Below, one piece after another: positions 1-4,023 of a stretch of DNA of 6,964 nucleotides. The position numbers and the translations under genes were made by a program. Within the stretch, counting starts at the first letter, position 1; each line of letters starts with the position of its first letter. The stretch is from a bacterium (GTDB lineage: Archaea > Thermoplasmatota > Thermoplasmata > Lutacidiplasmatales > UBA184), in contig JAKBKR010000108.1 of the NCBI GenBank assembly GCA_021832495.1, positions 1 to 6,964 of the forward strand, written 5' to 3'. Under the pieces are notes generated by a model that saw only the letters and a program-made list of their open reading frames with translations, was not told the origin of the DNA and searched no databases.

Positions 1-1
1 A

Positions 2-1039
2 GTGCGTCGACTGATGGAAATCCGCAATCTCGATCATGAGATTGACCGCTATATCCTGAGCGAGCGAGATTACCTTGACCTTTTGGTCGAAGTGCTTTCA
101 GTGAACATTCACCAGTCCGTGAAGTTGGAGGGAAGTAGAATCGCCCTGGGCGAGGCGGCTCGCGTGACCCGATCAACTCTCTTAGGAACCGAACCACATC
201 GCTTGGAAAGTTCGCGCCAAGAGATTCGCAATCACGTGCTCGTGTGGACGCGACCCGAGCGATGGCACTTGCCTTGGTCCCGGAGCATGGTACAAGCCCT
301 CCACGCTACGCTCTTTGATGGAGTGGACGAAGAAGCTCGCCCAGGGGAACTCACACGAAGGCGAATGGCCGTGTACTCTAGCAAGGGAGAGGAACTCTTC
401 ATCGGTTGTCCTGCAGAACAAGTGGGAGAGGAGGTCGATTCCTTGATCGAATGGGCGAACCGCCAATCTGGGGCTTACTTCCCCGTTGTGTCAGCGGCCG
501 TCTTCTTCCACGAGTTCGAGAGCATCCATCCCTTTGAAGAAGGCAACGGAAGGACAGGGCGCACTCTCTTCCACATGCTCTTGGAGAACCAAGGTCTCCC
601 CAACTCGCGCTTTTGCCAAGTGGAGAAATACCTCATCAAGGACCCAGAGCTATACTACCGCATCCTGGGGTGGACTGATTTCAAGGGAAGCTATCTCGAG
701 CTTGTCGACTTCTTTACGGACGCCCTATTGGAGAGCTACCGGGAAGCGGTGAAGCGACTTGAGGAGAAGGATCTCATGACCCATGGTCTCGATGAGACGG
801 GACGGCGTCTCCTTGTCCAGGCCCGGCGATACGGTGCCCCCTTTTCCGTGCGAGAGGCAACCGCTTGGATTGGAGGGCGTGGCGAACAGACGATTCGTTC
901 CCACCTGAACGACCTCGTCAGACGAGGTGCCTTGAGGGCTACGGGTGCCACAAAGTCGCGGAGGTACGCCTTTGCCACCGCCGTGCTGCCCCGGACCCGC
1001 TCCCCAACTCCACAGCCTGAGGGCGAAAACCACTCCTGA
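2..1039 (+). CDS. Fic-family AMP-transferase (Fido domain) with C-terminal winged helix
   Basis: Fic proteins usually transfer AMP from ATP to a hydroxyl side chain of a target protein. The signature HPFEEGNGRTGR lies at residues 176-187 (bases 527-562): catalytic His176, Mg-binding Glu180, phosphate-binding Asn182 and Arg184, and final Arg187. An N-terminal S-x-x-x-E-G motif (Ser39, Glu43, Gly44) matches the inhibitory helix of class II Fic proteins, whose Glu pairs with the last Arg of the signature, so the enzyme is probably autoinhibited. A substrate-binding flap falls around residues 113-135. Residues about 263-327 look like a winged helix-turn-helix, common in Fic proteins of this size and suggesting DNA binding or dimerisation. 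The frame begins with GTG at base 2, but ATG at base 14 is an alternative and the true start may lie before the window. No antitoxin partner follows. The target is unknown. Confidence 0.92.
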   Translation: MRRLMEIRNLDHEIDRYILSERDYLDLLVEVLSVNIHQSVKLEGSRIALGEAARVTRSTLLGTEPHRLESSRQEIRNHVLVWTRPERWHLPWSRSMVQALHATLFDGVDEEARPGELTRRRMAVYSSKGEELFIGCPAEQVGEEVDSLIEWANRQSGAYFPVVSAAVFFHEFESIHPFEEGNGRTGRTLFHMLLENQGLPNSRFCQVEKYLIKDPELYYRILGWTDFKGSYLELVDFFTDALLESYREAVKRLEEKDLMTHGLDETGRRLLVQARRYGAPFSVREATAWIGGRGEQTIRSHLNDLVRRGALRATGATKSRRYAFATAVLPRTRSPTPQPEGENHS

Positions 1040-1072
1040 GGGATCCTGTGGAAGCGACCCTGGCCGGGGAAG

Positions 1073-1225
1073 AAAATGGTGGAGATGAGAGTTAGTCCAA
1101 CCCATGGCCAGTTGGAGGACATCGTGGAGGTCGGCTAGTGTGTAGTCACTGGGAACTGAGACTCTGCGCAAGACCTGCGGTTCGACATCGTTCAAGGTGA
1201 CTTTGCGTTCGTGGATGAACTGGAC
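1073..1225 (-). pseudogene. Remnant of a pRiA4b ORF-3-like (IS1096 passenger-like) gene
   Basis: The minus strand encodes about 51 residues that read like the N-terminal part of the plasmid pRiA4b ORF-3 family: KVTLNDVEPQVLRRVSVP, then a DLHDVLQLAMGW segment, then NSHLHHF. Family resemblance stops after HLHHF near base 1073, where the usual continuation of the domain is absent. The open frame then runs on antisense into the fic gene without family-like sequence. There is no credible start: the frame opens at base 1273 with a proline-rich stretch unlike the family. I read it as a decayed, truncated gene. The family is often found near transposons and plasmids, which hints at past insertion and deletion here. 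Its molecular function is not established. Confidence 0.7.
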
Positions 1226-1436
1226 GAACGGGGCAGGGGACTTTCTGGGGGGTGTGGACCTCCCCGGAGGCAACGGATCTTAACGAGCATGGGGGTAGAG
1301 AGCTTCTGCGTTCGAAGGAAGGGAGCCAAGCACCGGTACTCTTCGGATTCGAAGATCTGTTCCTTCGGCTGGCGACCCCAGGTCTCAGAATCCACGGGGT
1401 TGGACAAGGCGCGAGGGGAGGAACTTGACGTGATCT
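1226..1436. other. Non-coding stretch between pRiA4b-like remnant and TA1 promoter
   Basis: No convincing gene is visible. Short open frames exist on both strands: 71 codons at 1192-1407 on the minus strand and 82 codons at 1211-1459 on the plus strand. They overlap each other, lack promoter signals and match no family I recognise. The minus-strand one has a fairly protein-like middle section and could be another gene remnant, but this is not supported further. Confidence 0.4.
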
Positions 1437-1466
1437 CTTTATCCTATAGCACACAATAGAGGCCAC
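1437..1466 (+). promoter_or_regulatory. TA1 promoter: TATA-like box for a leaderless mRNA
   Basis: A TTTATCCTATAG stretch begins at base 1438. Its TTTATC core is centred about 26 bases before the ATG at 1467, the distance expected of an archaeal TATA box when transcription starts at or next to the start codon. No Shine-Dalgarno sequence lies just before the ATG. Two ATAG words (1446-1449 and 1456-1459) sit one helical turn apart and might be a weak operator. No perfect palindrome is present, unlike TA2. Confidence 0.55.
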
Positions 1467-1682
1467 ATGTCAGCCGGTGATTCCACAACGACAATCCAGC
1501 TTCACCAGAGCACTCGGCGACTCCTGTATGCGCTTAAGGCCTCTGGGCAGAGTTACGAAGACCTGATCCTTGAGATGGCAGAAGATCACTATCCTCCAGA
1601 GTTCCTGGGCGAGCTGAAGAGTCGATTCTCGGTGCTCCATGGCAAGACTGCAAGCGAGGTCTTTGCGCGAGCCCGTTTGTGA
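1467..1682 (+). CDS. TA1 antitoxin, small ribbon-helix-helix-like archaeal antitoxin
   Basis: A 71-residue protein preceding and overlapping a RelE-like toxin. Residues 8-39 follow a pattern shared with the other two antitoxins here: T-x-I, a hydrophobic position, T-R-R-L-L, Lys24, Gly27-Gln28-Ser29, then Glu/Asp-rich DLILEMAED. The beta-strand-then-helices pattern suggests a dimeric DNA-binding ribbon-helix-helix-type N-terminus, as in archaeal VapB/RelB-like antitoxins, but the fold is inferred. The variable C-terminal part (about 43-71) would wrap and neutralise the toxin. The ATG at 1467 is favoured because it lies 26 bases downstream of the TATA-like box. Its TGA overlaps the toxin GTG by 4 bases (GTGA, 1679-1682), implying translational coupling. 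It probably represses its own operon. Confidence 0.82.
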   Translation: MSAGDSTTTIQLHQSTRRLLYALKASGQSYEDLILEMAEDHYPPEFLGELKSRFSVLHGKTASEVFARARL

Positions 1683-2023
1683 ACTACACCGTTCGTTTCA
1701 TCGATGACACCGAGGCAGAGTTCTTGCGCTTGCATCGCAGCCTTCCTATCCGTTTCAAGAATCTTCTCCCATATCTGGAGCACAACCCCTTCGTCTCGTA
1801 CCCCTTCCTTCCCGTGAAGCCTGTCGGGCCAATCCCGGGTGTCTGGAGATTCCCGCTCGGGCCCTATCGGGTCTTCTACAAGGTAGACGGACAAACTGTA
1901 TGGGCAGGCAAGATTTGGAAACGCTTACCAGCCTACGACAAGGCTCACCTTCGGCAGCTCGGCCTGCCTTCCGCGTATGAAGTCCAGAGCAATCATGGCA
2001 AGGGTCAGGCTTCCGACCCCTGA
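1679..2023 (+). CDS. TA1 toxin, RelE/ParE superfamily
   Basis: A 114-residue toxin, presumably a ribosome-dependent mRNA endonuclease if it behaves like RelE. The fold markers are LPYLEHNPFVSYP (30-42), PGVWRF (53-58) and PYRVFYKVDG (62-71), then a last strand ending in KRLPAY (81-86). By manual alignment to E. coli RelE, Arg64, Arg82 and Tyr86 fall at the catalytic Arg61, Arg81 and Tyr87 positions, so the active site looks intact. About 28 extra residues follow the core and have no clear counterpart in TA2; they may be unstructured. Translation starts at GTG 1679 inside the antitoxin stop, which fixes the start. It is clearly homologous to the TA2 toxin. A ParE-like gyrase target cannot be excluded, although the retained residues favour RNase activity. 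Confidence 0.85.
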   Translation: MNYTVRFIDDTEAEFLRLHRSLPIRFKNLLPYLEHNPFVSYPFLPVKPVGPIPGVWRFPLGPYRVFYKVDGQTVWAGKIWKRLPAYDKAHLRQLGLPSAYEVQSNHGKGQASDP

Positions 2024-2126
2024 GGAAGGCGGGAAGGTTCTCTCTCAGCTTCGCCTAAGGGTAGAGGCACCCCCACACCAGAGGGAGCGTAGAGTGGGAC
2101 TGACATAGAACGCAAAGCGGGGCGCA

Positions 2127-2164
2127 ACCGAGATCGGTCTTGAGTGCCCTCAACCCTATGGGGT
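2127..2164. other. Three consecutive small hairpins between convergent TA1 and TA2
   Basis: TA1 and TA2 converge across 170 bases (2024-2193). Inside this gap are three adjacent perfect inverted repeats: ACCGA-GA-TCGGT at 2127-2138, TTGAG-TGCC-CTCAA at 2140-2153, and ACCC-TATG-GGGT at 2153-2164. There is no T-run on either strand, so a classical terminator is not shown. They could stop or slow convergent transcription, or may be chance. Nothing else is seen in the gap. Confidence 0.3.
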
Positions 2165-2193
2165 CAGATGGGACACGTTTCTCCCACCAGATT

Positions 2194-2490
2194 TCACCTG
2201 AGATGACGAGTCTTCGGAGGTCTTCTTGGATATGCAACGGGCCGCTCCACGATTCGTGTGAAGACAATCGTCACCCCGTCCACACGATAGAATACACAAA
2301 AGTCCTCCAAGTGGACGCGCCACTCCCCGGGGTGCCTTGCCCCCTGCCGAACCCTCAGCCACGGATACGACTTGAATGGATTTCTGCGAAGGTAGAACAG
2401 TTTCTCATTGAATAGGTGTCTGAGCCTTGTGGACAGCGCACGGAATTCCTCATCCGCTGATTCGAGGAATTCGTAGCCGTAGAGGGTCAC
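2194..2490 (-). CDS. TA2 toxin, RelE/ParE superfamily, with altered catalytic residue
   Basis: A 98-residue homologue of the TA1 toxin: both share an E-x-E-F start of helix 1, a YL-x-x-NPF-x-SYP segment (here 33-43), PG-x-WR (54-58), VFY-x-VDG (66-72) and a final strand ending in ERPVAY (82-87). Where TA1 has Tyr-Arg before VFY, this protein has Phe64-Cys65, so the residue matching catalytic Arg61 of E. coli RelE is Cys. Arg83 and Tyr87 still match Arg81 and Tyr87 of RelE. The codon is TGT (bases 2298-2296), one transition from the Arg codon CGT. The toxin may be weakened, inactive or changed in specificity. It starts at GTG 2490, overlapping the antitoxin TGA by 4 bases (GTGA, 2487-2490), as in TA1. 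The reading frame is otherwise intact, so it is not an obvious pseudogene. Confidence 0.84.
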   Translation of the reverse strand: MTLYGYEFLESADEEFRALSTRLRHLFNEKLFYLRRNPFKSYPWLRVRQGARHPGEWRVHLEDFCVFYRVDGVTIVFTRIVERPVAYPRRPPKTRHLR

Positions 2491-2711
2491 ACCAGACCCG
2501 CTTTCTTCATTACTGTCCGTCCGGGAATGCGCTTCTCGGTCGCCCAGCGACGCTCGATCTCCTTGTAGAACTCATCATCGAAGTATGATTCCTCGAGGAG
2601 GTCCAACAGGAGCTCATCAAAGCTTTCACCCGTCCCCTTTACCGACTCAAGCAGACGCCGGGTCCTTTCCGACACTGTAATCGTGGTAGGGTGGCTGAGT
2701 GTTGTAGACAT
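2487..2711 (-). CDS. TA2 antitoxin, small ribbon-helix-helix-like archaeal antitoxin
   Basis: A 74-residue first gene of the minus-strand TA2 operon. Its N-terminal half carries the shared scaffold: TTITVSERTRRLL (9-21), Lys25, Gly28-Glu29-Ser30, then FDELLLDLLEES (31-42). The acidic section YFDDEFYKEIE and a basic C-terminus (GRTVMKKAGLV) follow. The C-terminal part resembles the TA1 antitoxin more than TA3, matching the closer relation of the TA1 and TA2 toxins. The ATG at 2711 is placed 26 bases below a TATA-like box and just below an 8-bp palindrome, which supports this start and suggests direct autorepression. The toxin is read through a GTGA overlap. Role as antidote and repressor is inferred from operon position and family pattern. 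Confidence 0.84.
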   Translation of the reverse strand: MSTTLSHPTTITVSERTRRLLESVKGTGESFDELLLDLLEESYFDDEFYKEIERRWATEKRIPGRTVMKKAGLV

Positions 2712-2717
2712 CGATTT

Positions 2718-2735
2718 TCAATTGGCACCAATTGA
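2718..2735. promoter_or_regulatory. TA2 operator: perfect 8-bp inverted repeat
   Basis: TCAATTGG and CCAATTGA form a perfect inverted repeat separated by two bases (CA on the plus strand). It begins 7 bases above the TA2 antitoxin start and reaches the TATA-like box. A dyad of this size in this place is what a dimeric antitoxin would bind to block transcription start. Its function is inferred. Confidence 0.6.
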
Positions 2736-2741
2736 TTTAAG
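2734..2741 (-). promoter_or_regulatory. TA2 promoter: TATA-like box
   Basis: The minus strand reads CTTAAATC, centred about 26 bases before the ATG at 2711. This is the correct position for a TATA box of a leaderless archaeal mRNA. It overlaps the outer edge of the operator palindrome by two bases. Confidence 0.55.
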
Positions 2742-3018
2742 TGTTTCGTAGGAGCTCAAGTGAGGGATGCTTTGGCTGGGACTGTCTGTCGAACGTGGAC
2801 GGGCCCTTCCAGAGGAGTCCCCTGTATTAAGGAGCTCCCCCCTCATTGGGGGCTCTCTCGATACCCCCTCTCAGGCGGCTACCCCAAGGGAAAAGTGGAA
2901 TCAACGCTGACGGTTGTGATCGAGGGCCATGGCAAGATCAGAGCATAGGTTTCAATCTAGGGAGTGAGGCGATTCTCCTCGTAGTGGCAAGGCAGAAACC
3001 TCCAGCTGCGAGCCTGCA
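2742..3018. other. Intergenic region between divergent TA2 and TA3, with GC-rich hairpins
   Basis: No credible gene is present; a 62-codon plus-strand frame at 2760-2948 has no promoter and no recognisable pattern. The sequence can fold: GGGACT (2778-2783) pairs with AGTCCC (2816-2821), and GAG plus a C-run (2832-2841) can pair with a G-run plus CTC (2848-2855) with a short bulge. This could be a small RNA, a structured remnant or chance. Confidence 0.3.
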
Positions 3019-3045
3019 ACCATTAATACCATTATGACCATTAGG
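3019..3045 (+). promoter_or_regulatory. TA3 promoter/operator: three tandem 9-bp repeats over a TATA-like box
   Basis: ACCATTAAT, ACCATTATG and ACCATTAGG follow one another with an exact 9-base period; the seven-base core ACCATTA is invariant. The first copy contains a TTAATA TATA-like box (3023-3028), about 27 bases before the ATG at 3053, fitting a leaderless mRNA. The last copy ends 7 bases above the ATG. Tandem sites here would let stacked antitoxin dimers occlude the promoter. One further ACCATTAT word lies at 3700-3707, behind the operon. Confidence 0.55.
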
Positions 3046-3052
3046 TTATCGC

Positions 3053-3292
3053 ATGGTTACCGACGCGCAGACGAGCATCCCGGTCCACGCCTCTACCTTG
3101 AAGCTGCTCCAGGGAATGAAGACCGGAGGACAGAACTGGGACGAATTTCTTCTGGAGCTTGCCGAGAAGGAGATCGACCGGATGGAGATCGAACTCGGTG
3201 AGATGTCTGTGGCTCTCTACAAGGCTGGAGTCGGCAAGGTCGTTGACTGGGAAAACGTAAGGAAGGAGATCGGAACGCGAAGGAAGCGGTAA
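3053..3292 (+). CDS. TA3 antitoxin, divergent member of the same antitoxin family
   Basis: A 79-residue protein directly followed by a RelE-like toxin. Residues 7-39 keep the scaffold seen in TA1 and TA2: TSIPVHASTLKLLQ, Lys23, Gly25-Gly26-Gln27-Asn28-Trp29, then DEFLLELAEKE. The C-terminal half differs strongly from the other two, with a long charged helix (about 38-55) and a very basic end (residues 70-79 include KEIGTRRKR). This fits a shared DNA-binding and dimerisation part joined to a toxin-specific neutralising part. The ATG at 3053 is chosen because it lies 27 bases below the TATA-like box and just below the tandem repeats. Its TAA abuts the toxin GTG with no spacer. DNA-binding and antidote roles are inferred. 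Confidence 0.78.
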   Translation: MVTDAQTSIPVHASTLKLLQGMKTGGQNWDEFLLELAEKEIDRMEIELGEMSVALYKAGVGKVVDWENVRKEIGTRRKR

Positions 3293-3646
3293 GTGTCCCG
3301 AATCGTCCTCTGGGGAAACTCCTCAGAGCAGTTGAGATCTCTGCCAGATGAAGTCCGACTCGCATTCACTACAGCGATTGATTCTCTTGCGAAGGACCCG
3401 GCGTCCCTCCCTTCCATCGACTCTCCCCTTGAGTTGAGGACAGGGACCTTGGAGGGGGCACTTCCCCTCCTTAGAATCAAGGTTAAGCGGTCTCCCACTG
3501 ACCCCGGCTTCAGAGCTGTCTATTTCATCGACGGGGATCGGGTGGTATTCCTTTTCTTCGCGAATCGGGACGAATCGACCTACAAGCGATTGAAGGCGCT
3601 GTACCATCGGGCCCTATCGAGGGGTCATTCCCTGTGGACCCCCTAG
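3293..3646 (+). CDS. TA3 toxin, divergent RelE-like protein
   Basis: A 117-residue protein with a RelE-type ending: GFRAVYFIDGDRVVFLFFANRD from residue 72, then ESTYKRL. By eye, Arg74 corresponds to RelE Arg61, Arg92 to Arg81, and Tyr97 to Tyr87, although the last spacing is one residue shorter than in E. coli RelE. A middle segment (about 44-66) ending in LLRIKVKR supplies the basic strand expected for RNA or ribosome contact. It lacks the NPF-x-SYP and PG-x-WR blocks of the TA1 and TA2 toxins, so it belongs to another branch, closer in feel to HigB/RelE-type phage-derived toxins. GTG at 3293 starts immediately after the antitoxin TAA. The stop is TAG, followed five codons later by a second in-frame TAG. 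The RNase role is inferred. Confidence 0.75.
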   Translation: MSRIVLWGNSSEQLRSLPDEVRLAFTTAIDSLAKDPASLPSIDSPLELRTGTLEGALPLLRIKVKRSPTDPGFRAVYFIDGDRVVFLFFANRDESTYKRLKALYHRALSRGHSLWTP

Positions 3647-3752
3647 GAAGGGCTTCGCCAGTAGAAAAGTGGGAACAAGGGTCAGGGTTTCGACGAGGTA
3701 CCATTATCGACGGAGGCCATACGTTGTGCGCATGGAACACCCCGAGCATAAC

Positions 3753-3781
3753 AAAGGGGAGGGGGAACTCACCCTTTTTTT
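3753..3781 (+). terminator. Putative terminator behind TA3
   Basis: AAAGGG (3753-3758) can pair with CCCTTT (3772-3777) around a 13-base loop, and a run of seven T residues spans 3775-3781. It lies just over 100 bases after the TA3 toxin stop on the same strand. Archaeal termination depends mainly on T-runs, so the T7 tract alone could suffice. Confidence 0.45.
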
Positions 3782-4023
3782 AAGGCGAGAAATTAGGCCC
3801 ACCTGCTCTCGAACCCCGGTTATGATCAACTGACAAACGGACTTGGGCACGGGGTCCAGAGCGAGGATCTGCGGATCGGGTCTGAACGGGGACTCCCTTC
3901 CTCGGTCAGAGCCAGTAACGGGAGGGAGGCCGTAGAGGGTAACAAGGAGGGGGTGTCTGAACACCCCTACCTTCCGTGAGCGAGACAAGTACCGGACCCG
4001 GGGCCCTCGACTGCAGGTTGGCG
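3782..4023. other. Non-coding region downstream of TA3 and the surface-protein gene
   Basis: Both neighbours end toward this region. No gene is supported: a 94-codon minus-strand frame (3704-3988) runs through it, but it has no promoter, is not in frame with the surface protein, and resembles no family. Apart from the two terminator-like hairpins noted separately, I see no recognisable feature. A TTCGA-containing stretch near 3810 on the minus strand does not form a tRNA arm. Confidence 0.35.
3944..3973 (-). terminator. Hairpin behind the surface-protein gene
   Basis: GGGGTGT (3950-3956) and ACACCCC (3961-3967) form a perfect 7-bp stem with a CTGA loop. The stem extends outward by a G-T pair and, after one mismatch, by AAGG/CCTT to 3944-3973. 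It lies about 50-80 bases past the TAG stop of the minus-strand surface gene. No good T-run follows on that strand, so it may be a 3'-end-protecting hairpin instead of a terminator. Confidence 0.35.

Noticed and set aside
2..1039. Reading the fic gene as the toxin of a FicT/FicA-type two-gene TA pair
   Set aside because: The inhibitory motif is inside the protein (class II), and no small antitoxin gene follows within the window.
1192..1407. 71-codon minus-strand frame upstream of the pRiA4b-like remnant
   Set aside because: It overlaps the remnant in a different frame, and its last 20 or so residues are simply the shifted reading of that remnant. The middle is protein-like but not recognisable.
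2760..2948. 62-codon plus-strand frame between TA2 and TA3
   Set aside because: It has no TATA-like box at the right distance, overlaps foldable GC-rich sequence and has no family pattern.
3700..3707. A fourth ACCATTAT word behind TA3, possibly an extra operator
   Set aside because: It is a single 8-base match without the 9-base periodicity or a nearby promoter, so chance is likely.
3795..3830. Possible tRNA T-arm on the minus strand (GGGGTTCGAGAGCAGG)
   Set aside because: The five bases on either side of the TTCGAGA loop do not pair, and no acceptor, D or anticodon arm can be drawn around it.
3704..3988. 94-codon minus-strand open frame
   Set aside because: It is not in frame with the surface-protein gene, has no promoter, runs through two terminator-like hairpins and resembles no family. 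GC-rich sequence gives such frames by chance.
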